Part shown: positions 1 through 7,799 of the stretch, piece after piece
Layout of the letters: each line of letters opens with the position of its first letter
How positions within the stretch are numbered: the stretch's first letter is position 1
Assembly: GCA_946613735.1 (NCBI GenBank)
Contig: CAMOFS010000011.1
Coordinates: 1-12,781 of the forward strand
Reading direction: 5' to 3'
Length of the DNA: 12,781 nucleotides
Source of the DNA: an uncultured Lachnospiraceae bacterium
GTDB lineage: Bacteria > Bacillota_A > Clostridia > Lachnospirales > Lachnospiraceae
Notes under the pieces: generated by a model
Database searches by the model: none
What the model was told of the DNA's origin: nothing
What the model saw: the letters and a program-made list of their open reading frames with translations, nothing else
Made by a program: the position numbers and the translations under genes

Positions 1-13
1 TAGGAGGTTTTTT

Positions 14-1369
14 GTGAAAAAGTATCTAATGCGTGCCCCCTCAGGGTGCTTTGACAATCCCACATACTTTGACTGCATAAACAAGAACCTTATCGGCGAC
101 AACTCAGGTAATCTGCTGTTCCCACACAGCATATCACGAGCACTTATGTGTGAAGATGTTCAGATTGATTATATAAAGACATCATCCATGCTGGATGATA
201 AAAAGATCGCTGATCTCAATCGCGAATATGAGGCTTTTATCATTCCACTGGCCAACGCCTTTCGCATCAGCTTCATCAATGAGCTGACAGCCCTGACCTA
301 TCTGATCTCCAGACTTTCCATACCCTGTGTGGTCATAGGTGTGGGTGTCAACGGCGTGATCAAGGCAGACGACAAGGGTGAATATCCCTTTGACGCTGCT
401 TCAAAGCACTTTGTAAATGCTGTTCTTAAAAAATCCGACTGCATAGGTATCCGTGGCGAACAGACTGCTGCATATCTTGAGCATCTCGGCTTTGTCAGGG
501 ATAAGGACTTTATGGTAATAGGTTGCCCCTCCATGTTTTTATACGGAAAGGATCTGCCCAAGCCCAGGAAGTTTTCTCTCGATAAGACCACAAAGGTAAG
601 CATCAATTCCAAAGCAGTGCTTCCCGAAAAGCTTCATCTTTTCTTAAATGATGTATGCCAAAAGATGCCGGACCATTATTATGTGCCCCAGAACATATAC
701 GAGTTCAAAACACTTTTCTCCGGCATCTCCATCAAGGATACCCAGAAAAGCATGAAGGTATATAAAGACTATCCCCAGGATCTAGAGCATCCCCTTTACC
801 GGGAGAATAAGGTGAGAGGCTTTGTTTCGGCAGAGGCCTGGTTTGAATACCTGAAAGGACGTGACCTGTCCGTAGGCTCACGGATCCACGGCAATATCGC
901 TGCTGTTATATCGGGTACACCTGCATTTATCATCGCTCCGGACAATCGCGTTTTAGAGCTGGCAGAATACCATAACCTGCCACACACAACTGTAGATGAG
1001 CTTACGGCTGATACCGACATCTTCTCCCTCATCAAGGACATTGATTTCGATCAGATTTTAGACGGGCACGAGGAGCGCTTTGATAAGTTCCACGAGTTCT
1101 TTAAAAGAAATGGGCTTGCAACCATATATGACGATCCCGACTACAGCAAAGATACCGTCACACCCTTCGATAAGAAGATAGCTTCCATTGATTTCCATGG
1201 TCCCCTGGTGCCACTTCCCTTTGCAGACTATGACACACAGGTGGAGGGCATCCGGTATCTGCGCCGGCAGTGGAAGAACCTTGAAAAGAAAAAAGCCAAT
1301 CCTCCAAAAAAGACCATGAAGGACAGGGCTAAGGCATTGGCAAAAAAGATCATAAAGCCAAAAAAATAA
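14..1369 (+). CDS. Polysaccharide pyruvyl transferase family protein
   Basis: This 451-residue protein starts with GTG, preceded by AGGAGG at 2-7 with a 6-nt spacer, which fixes the start. It resembles the polysaccharide pyruvyl transferase family (CsaB/WcaK-like), whose members add pyruvate ketals to cell-surface glycans; some are only loosely characterised. Visible support is the C-terminal signature GSRIHGNIAA at residues 288-297, followed by a D-N-R-x-x-E-L-A pattern and N-L-P at about 310-323. There is also an I-G-I-R-G-E stretch near 144-149 and a V-I-G-C-P-S motif near 168-173. No signal peptide or membrane helix is seen, so it is probably cytosolic or peripheral. The last 30 residues or so are rich in Lys and Pro, possibly a membrane-contacting tail. 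It is the only forward-strand gene here and probably belongs to an exopolysaccharide or cell-wall glycan cluster to the left. Substrate cannot be told from sequence. Confidence 0.85.
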   Translation: MKKYLMRAPSGCFDNPTYFDCINKNLIGDNSGNLLFPHSISRALMCEDVQIDYIKTSSMLDDKKIADLNREYEAFIIPLANAFRISFINELTALTYLISRLSIPCVVIGVGVNGVIKADDKGEYPFDAASKHFVNAVLKKSDCIGIRGEQTAAYLEHLGFVRDKDFMVIGCPSMFLYGKDLPKPRKFSLDKTTKVSINSKAVLPEKLHLFLNDVCQKMPDHYYVPQNIYEFKTLFSGISIKDTQKSMKVYKDYPQDLEHPLYRENKVRGFVSAEAWFEYLKGRDLSVGSRIHGNIAAVISGTPAFIIAPDNRVLELAEYHNLPHTTVDELTADTDIFSLIKDIDFDQILDGHEERFDKFHEFFKRNGLATIYDDPDYSKDTVTPFDKKIASIDFHGPLVPLPFADYDTQVEGIRYLRRQWKNLEKKKANPPKKTMKDRAKALAKKIIKPKK

Positions 1370-1470
1370 GATCCTTCGCTTACGCTCAGGATGACATATT
1401 AGGTAGGTCATCCTGAGTGTGCAGGGGATAACGTATATTACATGTTATCCCAAACGCAGCAAAGGATCTT
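1360..1470 (-). terminator. Probable terminator of the reverse operon
   Basis: Read on the reverse strand, the palindrome at 1368-1470 begins just after the pbp1A stop codon. Its closing arm AAGGATCTT is followed by A and seven T residues (complement of the A run at 1360-1366). That is the stem plus U-tract of an intrinsic terminator. The U-tract is supplied by lysine codons at the end of the forward gene. On the forward strand the palindrome is followed by only four T, so termination in that direction is less certain. Confidence 0.6.
1368..1470. repeat. Interrupted palindromic intergenic repeat, cloverleaf-capable
   Basis: Outer arms AAGATCCTT (1368-1376) and AAGGATCTT (1462-1470) are exact complements, extended by a few further pairs. 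Inside are two perfect hairpins: CTCAGGATGAC (1385-1395) with GTCATCCTGAG (1407-1417), and GGGATAAC (1425-1432) with GTTATCCC (1444-1451). The result is a three-way junction. The left half (1368-1395) reads like the dispersed bacterial palindrome whose spurious translation gives 'CHPERSEG'-type peptides; here the reverse strand reads CHPERKRR. The right half matches its complement only if about 36 bases (1418-1453, holding the second hairpin) are treated as an insertion. The element fills the gap between two convergent genes. Confidence 0.75.
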
Positions 1471-1474
1471 TTCA

Positions 1475-4147
1475 TCATTCTATTATTTCTTCTTCCGTAT
1501 CATCCTCCGAGTAATCCCAATCGTAATCCTCGTCCTCTATCCATTCATCCTCCTCATCCAGTTCTTCTTCCTCTTCCTCCTCCCGGGCTTTTTTGGCTTC
1601 TTCTTTTTTCTTCTTCTTTTCTTCCTGCTTTTTCGCGTAGTCCTTGGTGTGTACGTTGCACACCTCGGTGGCATTACCCGATACGGCATAGCCCTCCTCT
1701 GGCGATCCCGGAGTAGCTCCCACTATATATACTCCCGTGGAGGTGTCGGGACAATACTCTCCTGCCAGCATAAAGCTGGTCTTGCAGATGGTGGCAGAGG
1801 TGTGATGGTTGCAGGTCTCACTTGGCACATTTTCCGCATCAAAGTACTCGGTCTTGAGCATGGAGCCTCGGGGATCATGGTCACACACTCCCTCTATGGG
1901 AAGAAGCCCCGACTTCGAGCACACCGTCTTTTGCACTATGCCCTCAGGCATTTCAAAATCTTTGTCCTCAAGTCCTTCATGCACTCTCTGCATTACTGCC
2001 CGCCAGATGTTCTTGGAATAGCTGGTGGTACTCTGGGGTGTATTATCATCATAGCCTCCCCAGATGGTGCAGGTATAATAAGGTGAAAAACCGGCAAAAA
2101 CCGTATCCCTGTCCTTGGTGGTGGTTCCGGACTTTCCGGCCACGGTCATACCCGTAATATTTGCCCTTACACCGGTACCGCTTGTCATAACGTCCTTCAT
2201 GGCGCTTGTCAAAAGCCATGCCGTGGTAGGCTTGAGTACAGTCCGGGGCTCATCATAGGTATTGTCCAAAAGGATATCTCCGTTATAGTCTAAGACCCTG
2301 GTGTAAAAGACAGGTCTGTTGTACTGACCGCCATTGGCAATGGTGGCATAGGCTCCGCAAAGCTCCACGTTGTAAACACCGTAGGTCAGTCCACCCAAAG
2401 CCAGCGACTGGGTGTTGTCACTGCTATCTAAGGTAGTGATGCCAAAGTCCTGTACATATTCGTAGCCCAATCCGGTGCCTATCTCAGTAAGTGTCTTTAC
2501 GGTTACTATATTGATGGAACTGATGATGGCCTGTCTGATACTGGTAAAGCCCCTGTAGCTATGGTCGTAGTTATTGACCGGTCTGCCGTTGGCATAATTG
2601 GTAGGAGCATCATCCTGAACAGTAGCCAGCGACATGCCGCCCGCATCCAAAGCAGGCGCAAAAGCTGCCAGGATCTTGAAGGTGGATCCGGGCTGACGCT
2701 TTATACCGGTAGCACGGTTAAGTGTTTTTGATGCGGTCTTGTCACCCCGGCCTCCCGTGATGGCAACCACGTTTCCGGTACTCTGGTCGATTAGTGTCAT
2801 CGCAACCTGAGGCTGCAGGGTAAACACCACCGACTCTCCCGACTCGGAAATGGTGTCACCAGGCTCCATTATCTCTTCCTTGTATGCATCGATGGCCGCC
2901 TGAGCTTCCTCTTTACTGTCGTAGTTTATGCTGTATCCCTTGTTGCCGGTTTTTGCCTGATAATACGAGAGCATGGTCTGCTCACTGTAATTTTCATAAC
3001 TCCCATCTTTTTTGGTGATAGTCAGGCGATAAGAAAACGAGACCTTGGGCTCAAAGCCATAGTTTTCCGTATTATTGATCTCTTCATCCAGAATATCCTG
3101 CATCTTACCATCCTGGGTGGAATAAACGGTAAGGCCACCACTATATAGCTTTTGGAAGGCCTCGGATTCCGAATAGCCCTTTTTCTCCATCAGATCATGC
3201 ACCACCTGATCGGTAAGGGCATCCACAAAATAGCTGGTAAAGTCAGACTTGATCTCGTTGTTTACAACCTGGATGCGGCTGTAAACATCATCCTTCATGG
3301 CTTTTTTGTACTGCTTCTCAGTGATATAGCCCTGATCCAGCATGTCACCCAAAACCTTCTTCCTGCGCTTTTCATTCTCCTCAGGATTGGTAATGGGATT
3401 GAACCTGGAAGGATTCTGGGTGATCCCGGCGATCACGGCTGACTCGGACAGGTTGAGCTCGCTGACGCTTTTGTTAAAATATCGCTCCGAAGCAGCCTGC
3501 ACTCCCAGGGTATTCTGTCCGAGATTAATGGTATTAAGGTAGTTCTCAAGGATCTCATCCTTGGTCACTTTTTTCTCCAGCTGGACTGCCAGATACTGCT
3601 CCTGTATCTTTCTCTTCAGGGAATCCTCCAGGGTATTCTCACTGGTCCATGTGGTAAATACGTTATTCTTTAGCAGCTGCTGTGTAATGGTACTGGCGCC
3701 CTGGGAAGGCCTCTTGCCGTGAGCCAGCTCCCCTGCACCGATAACAGCAGCCCTGATGATACCTCTGGTATCTATGCCGTTGTGCTCATAGAACCTGGAG
3801 TCCTCGATGGCCACGAAGGCATGCTGCAAATCCTCCGGGATCTGCTTTAGGGTCACGTACTCCCTGTTAGCTCCCGCAGATGCCAGGTTCTCTATCTCTT
3901 TTCCATCCTTGTCCAGGATGGTAGTGGAAAACCCGTTGGGAGAAATATCCACAGCGGAAATATCCGGAGTCTCCTTGATAAGCTCGGTAGCATAGACCGC
4001 AAAGCCCCCGATGCCTATGGCTATGACTATGAGAATGCACACTATGATCGCTCTCACAAAGGACAGAATGAACTTTTTCTGTGCCCTTGCCTTCTTATTG
4101 GAGAGCTGCTTTCTCTGTTTTTTTATACTGTTCTTTCCGTAATTCAT
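1475..4147 (-). CDS. Class A penicillin-binding protein 1A (bifunctional transglycosylase/transpeptidase)
   Basis: This 890-residue PBP1A/PonA-type enzyme polymerises lipid II into glycan strands and cross-links their peptides outside the membrane. Order of parts: a basic cytoplasmic N-terminus; one membrane helix at about 27-53; a GT51 domain with catalytic Glu115 in EDSRFYEHNG and the TITQQ motif at 153-157; then a transpeptidase domain with S488-T-F-K491 (nucleophile Ser488), S544-I-N546 and K672-S-G-T. A region with six cysteines (743-830) follows, then a Lys-rich stretch (about 839-853) and a final 35 residues with 25 Asp/Glu. The start ATG overlaps the folD stop by 4 nt (ATGA) and has AAGGAG upstream, so translation is probably coupled. 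It is the last gene of the amylase-fchA-yigZ-folD operon. All catalytic motifs are intact. The family call is firm; the exact paralogue name is not. Confidence 0.95.
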   Translation of the reverse strand: MNYGKNSIKKQRKQLSNKKARAQKKFILSFVRAIIVCILIVIAIGIGGFAVYATELIKETPDISAVDISPNGFSTTILDKDGKEIENLASAGANREYVTLKQIPEDLQHAFVAIEDSRFYEHNGIDTRGIIRAAVIGAGELAHGKRPSQGASTITQQLLKNNVFTTWTSENTLEDSLKRKIQEQYLAVQLEKKVTKDEILENYLNTINLGQNTLGVQAASERYFNKSVSELNLSESAVIAGITQNPSRFNPITNPEENEKRRKKVLGDMLDQGYITEKQYKKAMKDDVYSRIQVVNNEIKSDFTSYFVDALTDQVVHDLMEKKGYSESEAFQKLYSGGLTVYSTQDGKMQDILDEEINNTENYGFEPKVSFSYRLTITKKDGSYENYSEQTMLSYYQAKTGNKGYSINYDSKEEAQAAIDAYKEEIMEPGDTISESGESVVFTLQPQVAMTLIDQSTGNVVAITGGRGDKTASKTLNRATGIKRQPGSTFKILAAFAPALDAGGMSLATVQDDAPTNYANGRPVNNYDHSYRGFTSIRQAIISSINIVTVKTLTEIGTGLGYEYVQDFGITTLDSSDNTQSLALGGLTYGVYNVELCGAYATIANGGQYNRPVFYTRVLDYNGDILLDNTYDEPRTVLKPTTAWLLTSAMKDVMTSGTGVRANITGMTVAGKSGTTTKDRDTVFAGFSPYYTCTIWGGYDDNTPQSTTSYSKNIWRAVMQRVHEGLEDKDFEMPEGIVQKTVCSKSGLLPIEGVCDHDPRGSMLKTEYFDAENVPSETCNHHTSATICKTSFMLAGEYCPDTSTGVYIVGATPGSPEEGYAVSGNATEVCNVHTKDYAKKQEEKKKKKEEAKKAREEEEEEELDEEDEWIEDEDYDWDYSEDDTEEEIIE

Positions 4148-4971
4148 AACACGCTCCTTGTCAGATGATCCGCAAGCACGGAGGTGGTGACCGAACCCAC
4201 TCCCCCGGGTACGGGAGTTACGGCCTCACAGTCCTCAGCTACCGCTTCATAGTCAACATCACCACACATACTACCATCCTCATTTACATGAATACCCACA
4301 TCAATGACCACAGCACCGGGGCGGATATACTCCTTTGTCACCATCTTCGGTACCCCTGCTGCCGCTACTATGATATCGGCCCTTTGGCACTCTGCCTTAA
4401 GATCCTGCGTTTTGGTATGACAGATCGTCACTGTGGCATTTTTCTTTAAAAGCAACATAGCCACCGGACGGCCTATCACTAAGCTCCTGCCAACGATGGT
4501 GACCCGCTTTCCCGTCACATCTATCCCATAATGTTCCAAAAGAGCTATGACCGCCTCTGCAGTACAGGGCGCATATCCGGTCTCATCCCCTGCATATATC
4601 TTTGCCTCGTTTGCCGGCGATATCCCGTCCATATCCTTGGCAGGATCGATCATCTCTGCCACCTTCTTTGCATCAATCTGCTTTGGCATAGGCATAAAGC
4701 AGAGGATACCGTTTACAGACTCATCTCCGTTGATCTCGCAAAAGGCTTTTAAAAATGAATCATTATCTATGTCCTCGGGAAACTCGTGCACGCTGGCAGC
4801 TATCCCAAGGGAATCCATTTTTTTAAGGATCCCTCTCTCATATGAAAGGTCATCTTCTCTTGCCCCAACACGTACAATAGCAAGATGGGGCTTTTCCCCT
4901 GATCTGATAAGTGAAGCTTTAATACGCTCATTTATCTCTCTGGCAGCTTCTATTCCCTTTAGTATCTTCAT
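4144..4971 (-). CDS. folD: Methylenetetrahydrofolate dehydrogenase FolD, probably lacking cyclohydrolase activity
   Basis: At 275 residues it has the usual FolD length. FolD proteins oxidise 5,10-methylene-THF to methenyl-THF with NAD(P)+, and most also hydrolyse this to 10-formyl-THF. Supporting motifs are a Rossmann segment GRSLVIGRP (161-169), K-D-M-D-G (112-116) and PVPGGVGSVTTSVL (253-266). The catalytic segment normally reads Y-x-x-x-K-x-K. Here it reads Y44-E-R-G-I48-L-K50, so the lysine essential for cyclohydrolase (Lys54 in E. coli, Lys56 in human) is Ile. The conserved Gln of V-Q-L-P is Phe92 (C-F-M-P). The Asp in KDMDG (Asp115) is kept. From memory this variant is typical of a clostridial FolD branch. 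With fchA in the same operon, a dehydrogenase-only role is likely. ATGA overlaps join it to yigZ upstream and pbp1A downstream; GAGGAG precedes the start. Confidence 0.93.
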   Translation of the reverse strand: MKILKGIEAAREINERIKASLIRSGEKPHLAIVRVGAREDDLSYERGILKKMDSLGIAASVHEFPEDIDNDSFLKAFCEINGDESVNGILCFMPMPKQIDAKKVAEMIDPAKDMDGISPANEAKIYAGDETGYAPCTAEAVIALLEHYGIDVTGKRVTIVGRSLVIGRPVAMLLLKKNATVTICHTKTQDLKAECQRADIIVAAAGVPKMVTKEYIRPGAVVIDVGIHVNEDGSMCGDVDYEAVAEDCEAVTPVPGGVGSVTTSVLADHLTRSVL

Positions 4972-5582
4972 ATCGTATAGCTCTCCTCTTCATCCCATTT
5001 TAGCCCTGCAGTACCCGAGGTCTCATTGGTTATGAGCTTTTCTATCCCTTCCCTGTCCATGGTGGGTACCATACATACAAACCTGACATCCGAGTCATAG
5101 ACCGTGTCTCTCAAAAAAAGGCCCCTGTCCGCTATGATGTGCTGGATCCTGCCTACATTTCCGTAATCCGTGGTAATGGTAAGCCTAAGTCCAACCCTTC
5201 TTTCCACCAGCTCACATGCATCAATGCAGGCCGCAGTCGCATCAGAATAAGCCCTTACCAGTCCACCGGTGCCCAAAAGCACCCCTCCAAAATACCGGGT
5301 GACCACGATGACCGCATCATGAAGCCCCCGCCCAGTCATCACATCAAGCATGGGACGGCCCGCTGTACCGGAGGGCTCTCCATCATCCGAGGAACGTGTC
5401 AGGTTCTCGCCTATCACATAGGCCCAGCAGTTATGCCTGGCATCATAGTGCTCCTTTTTTTTAGAGTTCACAAAGGCAAAAGCCTCTTCTTCTGTAGTAA
5501 CATGGGCACAGCTGCCTATGAATCTGGATTTTTTTTCTACTATCTCCCCCACTCCCGGGGTCTTTATCTCGTAGTCCGCCAT
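4968..5582 (-). CDS. yigZ: YigZ/IMPACT family protein (UPF0029)
   Basis: A 204-residue soluble protein of the YigZ family, related to the N-terminal domain of eukaryotic IMPACT. Two family signatures are intact: DDGEPSGTAGRPML at 66-79 and VVTRYFGGVLLGTGGLVRAY at 93-112. The C-terminal part (about 130-204) fits the small ferredoxin-like DUF1949 domain. The biochemical role in bacteria is not settled; nucleic-acid or ribosome-related functions have been proposed from structure and from IMPACT. It lies between the two folate genes: its start is 1 nt past the fchA stop, and its stop overlaps the folD start by 4 nt (ATGA). It is therefore made from the same message, but this does not by itself imply a folate function. 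No unusual residues are seen in the signatures. Confidence 0.9.
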   Translation of the reverse strand: MADYEIKTPGVGEIVEKKSRFIGSCAHVTTEEEAFAFVNSKKKEHYDARHNCWAYVIGENLTRSSDDGEPSGTAGRPMLDVMTGRGLHDAVIVVTRYFGGVLLGTGGLVRAYSDATAACIDACELVERRVGLRLTITTDYGNVGRIQHIIADRGLFLRDTVYDSDVRFVCMVPTMDREGIEKLITNETSGTAGLKWDEEESYTI

Positions 5583-5583
5583 T

Positions 5584-6219
5584 TTACTCGCCCCGCAGGT
5601 TTACAGATATTGCATTGTATGCAGGCACGATAACCTTGTCAGCCTCCTCGATAAGCTTAGCCGTCTTTTTGTTCATATCCTCCGCCATAGCGCGATCCTT
5701 CATAAGCTTTGTATTGATATACACATTGAGGGATGCGCCGTAGATAGCGGATCTGCAAAGGGACAGCCCCACTCCCGCATCTGAGATCGCCAGCATGCTG
5801 CCTATCTCTGAGATCCGGGCCAAAAGCTTCCCCGTCTCCAAAAGCTGCTCCATCATATCAAGGGGAGCCTGGGCCGCATCCCTAAGCGCCCTAGCCATTA
5901 CCGTATCACGTCTTTCAATCTCCTCCGGGGTCTCCTTGGGCATACCGTATGCCTCAGACAAGGGTCTGAAAGCCTCCGCATCCCTGTCTATTGCATTTAA
6001 AAGACTGATGCGCGCTCTGGCCATTTTCTGGATCAGCTCATCTATCTCCGGCTGGACAGCCTCATACTTCTTTTTGCCGGTAGTAAGTGACAGCACCATA
6101 CCGCCAAGGGACGCCGCCGTAGCTCCCACCAGGCCGCAGGCTCCTCCGCCTCCCGGCACCGGAGCATCTGAGGCAAGTCCTTCCAGAAACACATTTATCT
6201 TTTTTTCATACATTGCCAT
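5584..6219 (-). CDS. fchA: Cyclodeaminase/cyclohydrolase family protein, probable methenyl-THF cyclohydrolase FchA
   Basis: A 211-residue, largely helical soluble protein of the FTCD C-terminal/FchA family. It shows the N-terminal hallmark F-L-x-x-L-A-S-D-A-P-V-P-G-G-G-G-A (residues 11-27), followed by a small-residue helix. Family members act either as formimidoyl-THF cyclodeaminase in histidine breakdown or as 5,10-methenyl-THF cyclohydrolase (FchA of acetogenic clostridia). No histidine-degradation genes are nearby, and folD, which here lacks its cyclohydrolase lysine, is in the same operon. Cyclohydrolase is therefore the better reading; this is an inference from context. The start ATG has AAGGAAGG about 8 nt upstream, overlapping the amylase stop; the intergenic gap is 14 nt. 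A second in-frame ATG two codons later (M3) is possible. yigZ follows after 1 nt. Confidence 0.87.
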   Translation of the reverse strand: MAMYEKKINVFLEGLASDAPVPGGGGACGLVGATAASLGGMVLSLTTGKKKYEAVQPEIDELIQKMARARISLLNAIDRDAEAFRPLSEAYGMPKETPEEIERRDTVMARALRDAAQAPLDMMEQLLETGKLLARISEIGSMLAISDAGVGLSLCRSAIYGASLNVYINTKLMKDRAMAEDMNKKTAKLIEEADKVIVPAYNAISVNLRGE

Positions 6220-6233
6220 AACTGTACCTTCCT

Positions 6234-7706
6234 TTAGCCGTTTATCGCCACATCTTCAAAGGCTCCTTCCCGTATCCATACAGACACACTTCCACCGTTG
6301 GTGTAAAAGACAGCCGTGCCGTCCTCACCTATCCGGACCGGTTCGGTGCATTCTCCCATGGCGTCATGGAAAAGCTCCCCCGCAAACTGCTCTCCCACAT
6401 ACATCTGCTTGGAGCCACCGGCAGCATTGCTCATCAGGACTGCCAGACCGGAATTCTTATGTTCCTTATCGCCTGCTCTAGTCCAGCCCACAACATGGAA
6501 ATCATCAAAGTAATCCTTTTGTTCTCCATAGGCATAGGACTTACGGATCCGAATCTGCTTTTCCAGGTTGGGCACCGCCGGCCTATCCCTTCCCGGATTC
6601 CCATAGAAATCGGAATAAAAGACACAGGGCTGCCCACCCTCCCTTAGGAGGATGATTGCATAAGCAAGAGGCTTGAACCAGTCCTGGATCGAAGACTCCA
6701 GGCTCTGCCCATACTGTGTGTCATGATTGTCCACAAAGGTCACAGCCCTTTGGGGTCTGAATGCCACCAGCGCATTGTCAAATATCATCTTCATATCGTA
6801 GCCATCACCGTGGTTAGAGGCATTGAAGAAGTTATAATGAAGTGTCACATCAAAAAGAGACATCTCATTATCAACCGTATCCAGGTAGTACAAAAGTCTG
6901 CCTATATCCCCATGCCAGTATTCTCCAACCGCGGGAAGATCCACCTTTTTGTCTTTTCTGATACGCTTTAGCATATCCCTGTAGAAATCAAATTTGATAT
7001 GCTTTACCGCATCCAGCCTTACGCCATCGATCGCCGTCTCATCTATATACCAGCACAGCCAGTTATATACCTCTTCCACCACTGCGGGATTGTCCATATC
7101 CACATCACATCCCATCAGGTAGTCAAAATTGCCGTTTTCCATATCGGTCTGCTGATCCCATGTCTTGCCTGAAAAACAGTATAGCTGTCCCTGTTCATGA
7201 GTCAGCTCATCCCAGTCAGTGCCGGTAAAGCATGTGTGATCCCAGGTGAACTTACTGTACTTACCCTTTCTGCCCGGGAAGTTGAATTTGGACCACACCC
7301 GGACCTGGCGCTCGTCTCCGGTAACATGATTCCTGTCATTGGGGGCTACGGTATAGGCCATCACGTCCTCCGTCTCATCCGCGCCCAGCCTGTGATTTAA
7401 AACAATATCTGCAAATACCTTTATACCTGCATTATGCATGGCCTTGATCGCAGCCAGGTATTCCTTTTTTGTCCCGTACTTGGTACGCACGGTGCCCTTC
7501 TGATCAAACTCACCCAGATCGTACATGTCATATACGCCGTAGCCTACGTCCTCCTGGGAGGTACCCTTGTATGCCGGAGGAAGCCACACCTCAGTCACGC
7601 CCATTTTAGCCAGAGCCTCTGCCTTGGCTTCGCACCGTCTCCACCAGATGCCGTCATTGGGAAGGTACCACTCAAAGTATTGCATCATTGTATCGTTGTC
7701 ACTCAT
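6234..7706 (-). CDS. Cytoplasmic alpha-amylase, glycoside hydrolase family 13
   Basis: A 490-residue GH13 enzyme close in length and motif pattern to the GH13_5 group (bacterial liquefying amylases and cytosolic AmyA). It cleaves alpha-1,4 bonds of starch, glycogen or maltodextrin. Conserved regions in order: D100-IVLN-H105 (region I), G228-V-R-L-D232-A-V-K-H236 with nucleophile Asp232, acid/base Glu262 in V-G-E-Y-W, and F-V-D-N-H328-D329 with the third catalytic Asp. D-V-D-M-D-N-P at 201-207 fits the calcium-site region. The N-terminus (MSDNDTMMQYFEWYLP) has no signal peptide, so it acts inside the cell on stored glycogen or imported oligosaccharides. The ATG is preceded by AAAGGAG about 11 nt upstream. 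It is the first gene of the operon, with a promoter at 7760-7789. Its metabolic link to the folate and cell-wall genes downstream is not obvious. Confidence 0.93.
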   Translation of the reverse strand: MSDNDTMMQYFEWYLPNDGIWWRRCEAKAEALAKMGVTEVWLPPAYKGTSQEDVGYGVYDMYDLGEFDQKGTVRTKYGTKKEYLAAIKAMHNAGIKVFADIVLNHRLGADETEDVMAYTVAPNDRNHVTGDERQVRVWSKFNFPGRKGKYSKFTWDHTCFTGTDWDELTHEQGQLYCFSGKTWDQQTDMENGNFDYLMGCDVDMDNPAVVEEVYNWLCWYIDETAIDGVRLDAVKHIKFDFYRDMLKRIRKDKKVDLPAVGEYWHGDIGRLLYYLDTVDNEMSLFDVTLHYNFFNASNHGDGYDMKMIFDNALVAFRPQRAVTFVDNHDTQYGQSLESSIQDWFKPLAYAIILLREGGQPCVFYSDFYGNPGRDRPAVPNLEKQIRIRKSYAYGEQKDYFDDFHVVGWTRAGDKEHKNSGLAVLMSNAAGGSKQMYVGEQFAGELFHDAMGECTEPVRIGEDGTAVFYTNGGSVSVWIREGAFEDVAING

Positions 7707-7759
7707 ATAAGTAGTTTCTCCTTTTAGTATATTACCCTTAAGTTTATCTTTTGGGTCAT

Positions 7760-7789
7760 ATTATACAGTTATTTACAGGCAAAATGCAA
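7760..7789 (-). promoter_or_regulatory. Putative sigma-A promoter for the amylase-fchA-yigZ-folD-pbp1A operon
   Basis: On the reverse strand a perfect TATAAT lies at 7760-7765, with TTGCAT at 7784-7789 as a weak -35 (3 of 6 matches) and an 18-nt spacer. It lies between the psuG terminator and the amylase ribosome binding site, about 54 nt upstream of the amylase ATG. The -10 is convincing; the -35 is not. Confidence 0.55.
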
Positions 7790-7799
7790 ACCGTACATC

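Noticed and set aside
1058..1411. Reverse ORF beginning M-T-Y-L-I-C-H-P-E-R-K-R-R
   Set aside because: It is a translation of the palindromic repeat plus the antisense of the pyruvyl transferase gene, a classic spurious ORF pattern.
1368..1470. CRISPR repeat, tRNA or riboswitch reading of the cloverleaf
   Set aside because: There are no repeated units with spacers, no T-loop or CCA-like acceptor features, and it sits between gene ends, not in a leader.
1442..2086. Forward 214-residue hydrophobic ORF
   Set aside because: It lies antisense to the pbp1A 3' end. Its Phe/Leu-rich start is the complement of the Glu/Lys-rich tail codons, and it shows no domain or ribosome binding site.
5795..6481. 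Forward 228-residue ORF across fchA and the amylase end
   Set aside because: It is antisense to two well-supported genes, Ser/Arg/Pro-rich, with no recognisable motif.
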